The notes under the pieces are model-generated. The model worked only from the letters and a program-made list of their open reading frames with translations. It was not told where the DNA came from and did no database searches. The position numbers and the translations under genes are program-made. From JBEGQX01 sp041180805 (lineage in GTDB: Bacteria > Planctomycetota > Planctomycetia > Gemmatales > Gemmataceae), in assembly GCA_041180805.1 (NCBI GenBank), contig JBEGQX010000341.1, positions 1 through 6,135 on the forward strand: 6,135 bases of DNA, read 5' to 3'. Below are positions 1-5,883 of the stretch, one piece after another. Position 1 is the first letter of the stretch. Each line of letters begins with the position of its first letter.

Positions 1-497
1 TGAATTACGGAAGGTGCCTTATCTGGCGCTGTGTTCCAACGCTCTTTGCATTCCGCAAGAATCCGGCGTATCTCCTCCAAGTACTTTCGATGATCACGGG
101 TATCACGCAAATCCAGGCAGTAAATCGTACGATTCGTTTCCTTTACGGAACCAATACCGGTTGGCTTTTGCTCTTCCCCGTTTTCCTCCTCCTCTTCTGA
201 AGGCTGTTCCGCCAAAACACTGGTTTCCCCGAGCTTTCCGCCAATACCATTTCTATCAAGCAACCAGTAGGCAGCACGGGGATACAACCAGGAAAGCACA
301 ACCATGTCGCCGTGGATGTTTTCCATGAACAATCTTCCGGTGTGGCCGGGGTTCAAATCGTACAAATGCGGAACTATCCCTAGATCGACACCGGGTTCCA
401 ACAACAAAGAAGCGGCAATTTCCTCTTCAAGGCCCCTGCGAACCGGATCCCTTCCCTGCGCCTGGGACAACACAACCTGAAGCTTTCTCTGACTCAT
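1..497 (-). CDS. Conserved protein of unknown function, C-terminus cut by window edge
   Basis: The minus-strand frame is open without a stop for 165 codons from ATG (497-495) to the window edge, so the 3' end is missing. The start lies 1 base after the TAA of the GcvH-like gene, which suggests translational coupling in one operon. The visible part has an alpha/beta-looking N-terminal domain (about 1-95) that opens with a beta-strand pattern (KLQVVLSQAQG) and contains the segment GDMVVLSWLYPRAAYW at 63-78. A glutamate-rich linker follows (about 97-111, PSEEEEENGEEQ), then a second conserved-looking segment (about 113-165) with NRTIYCLDLRD at 122-132. No signal peptide or membrane segment is visible, so it is probably cytosolic. 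No catalytic motif is visible in this part. From memory the layout resembles PVC-group proteins annotated as ferredoxin-family, whose Fe-S cysteines would lie in the missing C-terminus. That is recollection and was not checked. Gene reality is well supported; function is unknown. Confidence 0.78.
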   Translation of the reverse strand, partial: MSQRKLQVVLSQAQGRDPVRRGLEEEIAASLLLEPGVDLGIVPHLYDLNPGHTGRLFMENIHGDMVVLSWLYPRAAYWLLDRNGIGGKLGETSVLAEQPSEEEEENGEEQKPTGIGSVKETNRTIYCLDLRDTRDHRKYLEEIRRILAECKERWNTAPDKAPSVI

Positions 498-498
498 T

Positions 499-963
499 TT
501 AATCATCCCCGGAGTTGATCTTGCCCTTGAGCATTCTTTGGGTCTTTTCCCAATTATCTTCAAGGAACTTCATGTATTCATGCACATCCATGCCAGCGGT
601 TGCATCACATTCCATCTCGAACAACCAGCCTTTTCCAAAACCATCCACATTAATCAGCGATGGATCGGACAAAACCTCCTGATTGAAAGACTTTACCATA
701 CCAGCAACGGGGGCGAATAAATCTGATACGGCCTTTGAGGTTTCAATGTGCCCTATTTGCTCCAATAATTTCACTTTGTCGCCGGCATTCACCTGCCAGT
801 CAAGAAAATAGACATCCTGCATCAGACGGATGGCGTAGGATGTAAATCCAAAAGTACTTCCTGTATCCGATGGCCTACTCCAAAAATGGGTGCGATGGTA
901 CCTAAGGCCTGGCATCATTACCGCGGCGTATTTCCCCATCATGAATGTAAGTTGCTCTGCCAT
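499..963 (-). CDS. GcvH-like lipoyl-domain protein
   Basis: This 154-residue protein has the fold signature of glycine cleavage H protein, a small carrier whose lysine-bound lipoyl arm shuttles intermediates between enzymes. Recognisable H-protein features in order are HFW (26-28, cf. HEW), the FGFT strand (38-41), DVYFLDW (50-56), the lipoyl-attachment hairpin IETSKAVSD (73-81) with candidate Lys77 (codon at 735-733), APVAG (84-88), and DPSLINVDGFGKGWLFEME (100-118), which matches the H-protein DPELVN...GWL region. Canonical H proteins are about 125-130 residues; this one has extra residues at both ends and a charged C-terminal tail. Start: ATG 963-961 is preferred over the in-frame TTG at 966. 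Ribosome-binding support is weak (AAGGG about 10 bases upstream). It follows the radical SAM gene after 20 bases and precedes the unknown gene by 1 base. No gcvT, gcvP or lpd is visible, so it may serve another pathway; a true gcvH is the alternative. The family call is firm and the role is uncertain. Confidence 0.88.
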   Translation of the reverse strand: MAEQLTFMMGKYAAVMMPGLRYHRTHFWSRPSDTGSTFGFTSYAIRLMQDVYFLDWQVNAGDKVKLLEQIGHIETSKAVSDLFAPVAGMVKSFNQEVLSDPSLINVDGFGKGWLFEMECDATAGMDVHEYMKFLEDNWEKTQRMLKGKINSGDD

Positions 964-983
964 CAAACCATGAACCCTTGCAA

Positions 984-2300
984 TCAGGTATATCTTGCGC
1001 CGAGGTGCTCAGGTTCAAAAAAACCGGGTAACAACCGGTCCACCTGAAGAAGCCCGTCCATGGTCACTTCCACACTATCTGTCCCAATCTTCAAATTGCC
1101 CTGTCCAGAAAGCGATTCCCACTGGGGCTTAAACTTGTCCAACACCTTCACATGGAACTTTTTCTCGAATTCGGACGGATGAATGAGTCCCGTTTTTAAT
1201 TGCAAAATCATCTCGCGAATAAGCTTCTGGTTGTTTGAAATGGGGAGCGCACGCCCAAGGGGCAACTGGCCTTGAGATAACGACCCAAGATAAGCATCCC
1301 ATTGGTCAAGGTTTTGCAGATGTATCCCCTGCACATGCCCGAAGGATGCAACTCCGGTTCCAAACATATCAGCACCGTGCCAAAGCTCATCACGATATAC
1401 GAATTTTGTTTTAGATTTATTTTTGACAAGAGTGTAAGCACTCGAAACCTCGTAACCATGCTTCTGCAAAGTTTCGAAGGCATATTTCACCCAGGCACGT
1501 TTGGTGGGCCAATCGGAAATCACCATGGGATCCGGTTGATCGACCTGCTTCAATTCTTTTGAAAACACGGTGTTGTAAGGTAATTCAAGCTGATAAATGG
1601 TTAGGCAATCTGGCGCTAACTCGATAATTTTCTGGATGCAATCATGCCAGTTGGCTTCAGTTTCTCCCACCATCCCGGCAATAAGATCAATATTGATCTG
1701 GGGAAAACCCAATTCTCTGGCCCAGTCATATGCCCTGAAAATTTCCTCAACGTGGTGGGCACGGCCATTGGCCTCCAAAACGGAATCGCTGAAGTTCTCC
1801 ACACCAAGACTAAGACGGGTTACTCCCAGTTCCCTCAATGCTGCAAGTTTATGCTGCTGCAAAGTACCGGGTTCACATTCAAAAGTAACCTCATCAGCCT
1901 GTTCGAGATCAAAACTGGTTTTTACTCCCCCGAACAATTTTTGCAGTTGGTTAACACTAAGGTAAGAAGGAGTACCACCACCAAAATAAATAAACTTTAG
2001 CTGCCTGCCTGCACGAACGGGCAGTTTGGAATAAAGATCGATTTCTTTAAGAATGCCTTCAAGGTAAGAATCCACATCTTTGGCATTTTTGTCGGTATAC
2101 ACGCGGAAGTAACAAAATTTACAGCGTTTCCTGCAAAAAGGAATATGCACATACAAACCCAGCGGATTCTTTAGCACCGGTGGCGCGTTCAGCATGGAAA
2201 AGGCATCTGGCAAATACGTGTTTTTCCAAAATGAAAATGGCGGGTAATTGGCAACAAAATAGTTGCCCAATTCAGTCTTGTTGGAACCAGATTGAGTCAT
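984..2300 (-). CDS. Radical SAM protein, HemN/HemW superfamily, function unassigned
   Basis: A 438-residue radical SAM enzyme (numbering from ATG 2300) that should bind a [4Fe-4S] cluster and cleave S-adenosylmethionine to start radical chemistry in the cytosol. Seen in order: HIPFCRKRCKFCYF (52-65) with the CxxxCxxC cluster cysteines at 56, 60 and 63; the SAM-contacting GGGTPS (107-112); TFECEPGTL (139-147); a LGVENF strand (165-170); NIDLIAGM (203-210); and a HemN C-terminal-type winged domain (about 359-423). These match the superfamily that includes anaerobic coproporphyrinogen III dehydrogenase (HemN) and heme chaperone HemW. The cluster motif ends in CYF, not HemW's usual CDF or HemN's CGC. 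The HNxxYW heme motif of HemW is replaced by RDELW (303-307), so neither function should be assumed. An in-frame GTG at 2321 would add seven residues; neither start has a good ribosome-binding site. It is first in an operon with the GcvH-like and unknown genes. Confidence 0.88.
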   Translation of the reverse strand: MTQSGSNKTELGNYFVANYPPFSFWKNTYLPDAFSMLNAPPVLKNPLGLYVHIPFCRKRCKFCYFRVYTDKNAKDVDSYLEGILKEIDLYSKLPVRAGRQLKFIYFGGGTPSYLSVNQLQKLFGGVKTSFDLEQADEVTFECEPGTLQQHKLAALRELGVTRLSLGVENFSDSVLEANGRAHHVEEIFRAYDWARELGFPQINIDLIAGMVGETEANWHDCIQKIIELAPDCLTIYQLELPYNTVFSKELKQVDQPDPMVISDWPTKRAWVKYAFETLQKHGYEVSSAYTLVKNKSKTKFVYRDELWHGADMFGTGVASFGHVQGIHLQNLDQWDAYLGSLSQGQLPLGRALPISNNQKLIREMILQLKTGLIHPSEFEKKFHVKVLDKFKPQWESLSGQGNLKIGTDSVEVTMDGLLQVDRLLPGFFEPEHLGARYT

Positions 2301-2346
2301 GTCAGGAGGGTCTCTGTGCACAACCTACAAACCTAAGAATAATTTA

Positions 2347-2379
2347 CATGAAAACTGCCCGGTGGGGCAGTAAAACATG
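2347..2379. promoter_or_regulatory. Stem-loop in the leader region of the leftward radical SAM operon
   Basis: A perfect 7-base inverted repeat, ACTGCCC (2354-2360) and GGGCAGT (2365-2371), closes a GGTG loop. It is flanked by CATG on both sides (2347-2350 and 2376-2379), which could pair across an A-rich internal bulge. It lies 47 bases upstream of the radical SAM ATG and 66 bases before the tRNA. Neither strand has a following U-tract, so a classical intrinsic terminator is unlikely. A leader RNA structure or a protein-binding site are the alternatives. The rest of 2301-2444 shows no convincing promoter or gene. Confidence 0.4.
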
Positions 2380-2444
2380 ATAATCGAATGGTTTTTCTGT
2401 TCTAGACTGGCGTTTTTGGAATCTTTCGCTATTGTTTTTAGTAA

Positions 2445-2527
2445 GCCGAAGTGGCGGAATGGCAGACGCGCCGGACTCAAAATCCGGTGCCCGCAAGGGT
2501 GTGTGGGTTCGAGTCCCACCTTCGGTA
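2445..2527 (+). tRNA. tRNA-Leu, anticodon CAA
   Basis: A complete class II cloverleaf of 83 bases that decodes UUG. The acceptor stem is GCCGAAG/CTTCGGT (with a terminal G-U pair) and the discriminator base is A, as expected for leucine. The anticodon stem CCGGA/TCCGG encloses the loop CTCAAAA with anticodon CAA. The long variable arm has a CCC-GCAA-GGG stem typical of leucine tRNAs. The T arm is GTGGG-TTCGAGT-CCCAC. The D arm is GCG/CGC with a GG-containing loop. The 3' CCA is not encoded, so a CCA-adding enzyme must supply it. It lies 98 bases upstream of mtaB in the same direction. MtaB acts on ANN-decoding tRNAs, so the adjacency does not by itself imply a substrate relationship. The peptides readable across this locus in other frames are spurious. 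Confidence 0.97.
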
Positions 2528-2625
2528 TTCTTCATCTCCATTATTTCTTCAAAAGAATTTCCCACTGCCTACAATAAATTAGAATTATTCAGTAACAGGC
2601 CGAAACATCCCCAACCTTTTGAAAA

Positions 2626-3975
2626 ATGACTGAAAAACCAAAAACCTGTTCGCTTCTTACCTTGGGATGCAAAGTTAACCAGTATGAATCCCAATACTTC
2701 AGGGAAATGCTGGAACTTAATGGCATCCAGATTGTGGAAGAAGATGAATCCACAGACCTTTGCATTATAAACACCTGCACCGTCACCCATGATGCGGATG
2801 CCAAGGGCCGAAATATCATCCGGAAAATTCAATCTAGAAACCCTAAATCCATCATTCTTGTGACCGGTTGCTATGCGGAACGCGAACCGGAAACTCTACG
2901 GAAGATTCCCGGTGTTTCCAAAGTTATTGGAAATAAGGAAGCGTTCCTGGACTCCCTTTCGGAATTCGGTATTCAACAGAGGCCAAAACACATCACACGT
3001 TTTGACGAGCACCAAAGGGCTTTTGTAAAAGTTCAGGATGGCTGCCTACTCAATTGTTCCTACTGCATTATACCTTCTGTACGACCGAACCTTCGCAGCA
3101 GACATCCCCAGGATATCCTCGATGAAATAGCGCAGTTGGAACAAAACGGTTACCAAGAAGTGGTGCTCAATGGCATTCACCTTGGCCACTATGGAATAGA
3201 CCTTTCCAAGGGAAAACCCAAAGCAGAATGGAATAGACTTTGGCATCTTCTGGGAGATATCTCGCGCAGATTTCCATCCATGAGAATACGGCTTAGCAGT
3301 TTGGAGGCGGCGGAAGCCCGTGATGACCTTATCAAAGTTATCCGCGATCATCCGCGGGTGGCAGCGCATTTTCACCTTTGCCTTCAAAGTGGTTCAGACA
3401 AAATCCTTGCGGCCATGCGAAGGCGTTACACAGCCCAGGGTTTTCGGGAAAGAGTTCATCGCATAAGGGAAGCCCTGGATACCCCTGGATTTTCCACCGA
3501 TATTATCGTGGGTTTTCCCGGCGAGACTGAGGAAGATTTTGAGCAAACCTGCCAAATCAGCAGAGAGGCTGGTTTTTTCAAAATGCATGTTTTTCCCTAC
3601 AGCCCCAGGGAGGGCACCCCGGCTGCCAACATTCGGGAAACTGTTTCACACCAGGAAAAAAGCACCCGCCGACAAATCCTTGAAATGATCGAACATGAGA
3701 ACCGAGGCAGGTTTCAAGCCAGCCTCCAAGGCAAGCAGGAAGAGGTTTTGGTTGAATCCGCAAGTTTCAAGCCAGGTTTTGTGGAAGGGACTTCCTCGCG
3801 CGGGATTCGGATCTCCTTACCGGGTATGCTCGATGCACTAAGGCGAAAATTGGTGCCGGTCATCGTAAATGGAATTGAAAAAGAAACGCTTATAGGTCAA
3901 CCCATTCCCGTTGAAACGGTCGTTGAAACACAACACGCCAAGCCAAGTTCCCGAATATCATTGCAGATAGTTTGA
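2626..3975 (+). CDS. mtaB: tRNA (t6A37-C2) methylthiotransferase MtaB
   Basis: MtaB adds a methylthio group to C2 of N6-threonylcarbamoyladenosine at position 37 of ANN-decoding tRNAs, giving ms2t6A and stabilising codon pairing. The 449-residue length fits the family. The N-terminal methylthiotransferase domain shows TLGCKVNQYE (12-21), with the KVNQYE form diagnostic of MtaB rather than MiaB or RimO. It also shows NTCTVT (49-54) and TGCYAE (80-85); Cys15, Cys51 and Cys82 hold the auxiliary [4Fe-4S] cluster. The radical SAM domain begins at VKVQDGC (134-140), with CxxxCxxC at 140, 144 and 147 binding the SAM cluster. Further support comes from NGIHLGHYG, LQSGSDKIL and TDIIVGFPGETEEDF. A TRAM-like tRNA-binding segment follows at about 364-426. 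The start is the first ATG before the conserved block; no Shine-Dalgarno sequence is evident. It may be read through from the upstream tRNA or from its own unidentified promoter. No hairpin terminator is obvious after its stop. Confidence 0.95.
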   Translation: MTEKPKTCSLLTLGCKVNQYESQYFREMLELNGIQIVEEDESTDLCIINTCTVTHDADAKGRNIIRKIQSRNPKSIILVTGCYAEREPETLRKIPGVSKVIGNKEAFLDSLSEFGIQQRPKHITRFDEHQRAFVKVQDGCLLNCSYCIIPSVRPNLRSRHPQDILDEIAQLEQNGYQEVVLNGIHLGHYGIDLSKGKPKAEWNRLWHLLGDISRRFPSMRIRLSSLEAAEARDDLIKVIRDHPRVAAHFHLCLQSGSDKILAAMRRRYTAQGFRERVHRIREALDTPGFSTDIIVGFPGETEEDFEQTCQISREAGFFKMHVFPYSPREGTPAANIRETVSHQEKSTRRQILEMIEHENRGRFQASLQGKQEEVLVESASFKPGFVEGTSSRGIRISLPGMLDALRRKLVPVIVNGIEKETLIGQPIPVETVVETQHAKPSSRISLQIV

Positions 3976-4028
3976 AAAAATACCGACCGGGGAACTTCCA
4001 CAGCTAGAATTTGTCACAAAATCAATCC

Positions 4029-4056
4029 TTGACACCGGCATTTAGATAGTTAAATT
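4029..4056 (+). promoter_or_regulatory. Possible sigma-70-type promoter for the STAS-like gene
   Basis: A perfect -35 hexamer TTGACA (4029-4034) is followed after 16 bases by TAAATT (4051-4056), a 4-of-6 match to the -10 box. The region is AT-rich and lies in the spacer between mtaB and the STAS-like gene. The start of transcription would fall around 4062-4065, leaving a leader of about 30 bases. The -10 is weak and the organism's sigma preferences are unknown. The rest of the 3976-4092 spacer shows no hairpin terminator for mtaB. Confidence 0.4.
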
Positions 4057-4082
4057 GAATAATATCAAGTACTTATATGAAC

Positions 4083-4086
4083 GAGG
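4083..4086 (+). promoter_or_regulatory. Ribosome-binding site that selects the STAS-like start
   Basis: GAGG sits 6 bases before ATG 4093. This spacing favours that ATG over the in-frame GTG immediately before it (4090) and over the out-of-frame ATG at 4088, which is followed at once by TGA. Confidence 0.55.
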
Positions 4087-4092
4087 CATGTG

Positions 4093-4452
4093 ATGAATAA
4101 TTTCAAACTAATCAGCTACGAAAAACAAGGGGATGCCATATGCCTTCGTTTCAAGAATTTGCGTCCCTCTGAATTGGAAATTCAGGATGCATTTCAGGAA
4201 ATTCGGAAGGCCATTCAAGATGAAAAAGTTAACAAGGCAGCCCTTAGCCTTGGCCCCAACATGGAATGCATGTACAGTGTTTTCCTTGGCAAGATGATAT
4301 CGCTTCAAAGGCAATTGAACGAACTTGGTGGCAAGCTGGCGGTATGCCATGTAAGCCCCCAAGTTAAGGCGATATTCTCGGCTTGCAAATTAGAAGACCG
4401 TTTTCACTTTACCGCAGATTTTCCCACGGCTTTGGAAGAACTGAAAAAATAA
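4093..4452 (+). CDS. STAS-like (anti-sigma antagonist type) domain protein
   Basis: A 119-residue soluble protein that looks like a single STAS domain, the fold of anti-sigma factor antagonists such as SpoIIAA/RsbV and of related signalling scaffolds. The pattern matches the family: a strand (about 46-54, NKAALSLGP), then the loop-helix MYSVFLGKMISLQRQLNELG (60-79), then strand GKLAVCHV (80-87), SPQVKAIFSACKLEDRF (88-104) like the usual S-P-x-V...L-x-x-F segment, and a final helix (TALEELKK). The family's DSSG/DSTG phosphorylation motif is degenerate here: the aspartate position is Tyr61, a serine remains at 62, and the following residues are V-F. Partner-switching by phosphorylation is therefore uncertain. 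No kinase or sigma factor lies beside it in the window. It has no membrane segment. It has its own ribosome-binding site and a possible promoter, and converges on the MATE gene with only 3 bases between the stops. The assignment rests on pattern matching by eye. Confidence 0.75.
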   Translation: MNNFKLISYEKQGDAICLRFKNLRPSELEIQDAFQEIRKAIQDEKVNKAALSLGPNMECMYSVFLGKMISLQRQLNELGGKLAVCHVSPQVKAIFSACKLEDRFHFTADFPTALEELKK

Positions 4453-4455
4453 CAC

Positions 4456-5883
4456 CTAAACGGTGATCTTCTTCCATGCACCGGAATAAAACCGGTATAG
4501 AAGCATCACACCCCTTGCAAACAAATCCACAAACATCGCCAGCCAGGCACCTAATAGTCCCATGGCTAATCCATTCATCCATTGGCCCTGGCCCAGGTCG
4601 TTACGCGCAAAAATAAGCGCGCAAGGAATCCTAAGCAGGAAAAAGCCTATCCAAGTGTAAATCACCGGAACACGCGTATCACCCGCTCCCCGCAATGCGG
4701 ATGTGATTATGATGCAAGATGCCAGGAAAGGCATGGCAAAGGCGATAAGTCGAAGCACGGGCGCGCCCGTTCGCACGATTTCAGCCTGCGAAGGTTCAGG
4801 GCAAAAAACAAGAAACATGGGCTCCGCAAAAATAAAAAACAAAGCTCCCATAAATGACATAACCCCAGCACCCATAAAATAAGAGATCCATGCGCAGCGC
4901 GATGCCTCGGCGGGCTGCGAAGCTCCCAAATTCAATCCAACAAGTGCGATTGCCGCGGTTCCAAATGCCCCACCAGAGAGATAGCCCATGGCTTCCCACC
5001 CCAGGGCAATTCCATGAGCGCCAGCCGCAACCTCGCCAAGGTTGTTCACAATTCCCAAAAATATAAATTGCCCCACACCAATACTAAGGCTATCCATCCC
5101 CGCGGGAATACTGATCCTTAACATCCTTTTCACCAATTCTAACTCCATGAGCGGTCTAAATTCCCATTTCAAATCCGATTTACCCCTGGCGAGGATGGCA
5201 CAAATAACGAAGCAACCCACGACATGACTTAAAGCAGTTCCCAAAGCTATGCCTGAAAAACCCCAATTACCCAACATCGGGATTGCCCCGGTAGCAAAGG
5301 CAAAAGACAACGGTATATTCAGAATGGTTACACCTACCAGCACAATCAAACCTGTGAGGGTGTCTCCCGCACCAACAAGGCAGGAAATAAACGCTGATTC
5401 GATCAACTGAAAAGGCAGGAACAGAAAGATATAAAACAGGAATCTGCCAGCCTCTTCACCAGCGTTTCCTTGAAGCCCTATAAACGAGAGCACATAAGGA
5501 AGCAGCAAAACACCAAAAATGGCTGCCAAGACTCCAAGTATCAGCGCGATCCAAAACGAATGATTTACAACTTTCCTGGCTTTTTCGAGTTCATCCCCAC
5601 CAATAAAGCGCGCCACAAGGGCTGTGCTTCCAACAGTAACCAAAACACTGTAGCTGGAAATAAGCCAGGCAAAGTATTGTCCCGTTGTTTGTGCCGCTTG
5701 AATGGAAATATGCACATCAGGGTGAACCTGAAGAAATCGCCCCGCGAGAAATCGATCCCAAAGATTAATCAGCAGATGCATAAATTGAAGCATCAGCGCC
5801 GGCCAGGCAAGCGTGATAACTCTTAGAACAATGTTATTGTTCGGGTTAACCAAATAATCCGCATGCTGGCTTTTATGGGTCAC
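4456..5883 (-). CDS. MATE-family multidrug/metabolite efflux transporter
   Basis: A 475-residue polytopic inner-membrane protein with about twelve hydrophobic segments arranged as two six-helix MatE halves. MATE proteins export cationic or other small organic compounds using a Na+ or H+ gradient; the substrate cannot be told from sequence. The internal two-fold repeat is visible: LVGAGDT...LNIPLSFAF (about 169-196) in the first half matches LRGAGDT...LRIPCALIF (about 397-425) in the second. Other family features are ARFIGGDELEKA (91-102) and LVGLNLGASQPAEA (314-327), the paired cytoplasmic-loop motifs. Start: GTG 5883-5881 is chosen because it overlaps the upstream S4 gene's stop in a GTGA arrangement and is preceded by GGTGGTGA (5895-5888) at suitable spacing. 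An in-frame TTG at 5898 would add five residues but lacks this support. It is probably co-transcribed and translationally coupled with the S4 gene. The 3' end nearly meets the STAS-like gene, and no terminator is seen between them. Confidence 0.93.
   Translation of the reverse strand: MTHKSQHADYLVNPNNNIVLRVITLAWPALMLQFMHLLINLWDRFLAGRFLQVHPDVHISIQAAQTTGQYFAWLISSYSVLVTVGSTALVARFIGGDELEKARKVVNHSFWIALILGVLAAIFGVLLLPYVLSFIGLQGNAGEEAGRFLFYIFLFLPFQLIESAFISCLVGAGDTLTGLIVLVGVTILNIPLSFAFATGAIPMLGNWGFSGIALGTALSHVVGCFVICAILARGKSDLKWEFRPLMELELVKRMLRISIPAGMDSLSIGVGQFIFLGIVNNLGEVAAGAHGIALGWEAMGYLSGGAFGTAAIALVGLNLGASQPAEASRCAWISYFMGAGVMSFMGALFFIFAEPMFLVFCPEPSQAEIVRTGAPVLRLIAFAMPFLASCIIITSALRGAGDTRVPVIYTWIGFFLLRIPCALIFARNDLGQGQWMNGLAMGLLGAWLAMFVDLFARGVMLLYRFYSGAWKKITV

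Noticed and set aside
14..328. Plus-strand 104-codon ORF at the left edge
   Set aside because: It lies antisense to the better-supported minus-strand gene, which is coupled to the GcvH-like gene and has protein-like composition and domain structure.
1597..2000. Plus-strand ORFs of about 120 codons inside the radical SAM gene
   Set aside because: They are antisense shadows of a gene with unmistakable radical SAM motifs, and they show no recognisable domain of their own.
984..2300. Naming the radical SAM gene hemN or hemW
   Set aside because: The CYF ending of the cluster motif and the absence of the HNxxYW segment argue against both names, and the genomic context is not heme biosynthesis.
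2546..2557. TTCTT-caa-AAGAA-type inverted repeat after the tRNA, considered as a terminator
   Set aside because: The stem is short and AT-only and no strong U-tract follows it, so it is too weak to call a terminator.
2325..2565. Minus-strand ORFs reading like GGTRTHTPLRAPDFESGASAIPPLR across the tRNA
   Set aside because: These are the familiar spurious peptides produced by reading the antisense of a tRNA-Leu gene. The cloverleaf fully explains the sequence.
4453..4455. A bidirectional terminator between the converging STAS-like and MATE genes
   Set aside because: Only 3 bases separate the two stop codons, and no stem-loop with a U-tract is visible around the junction.
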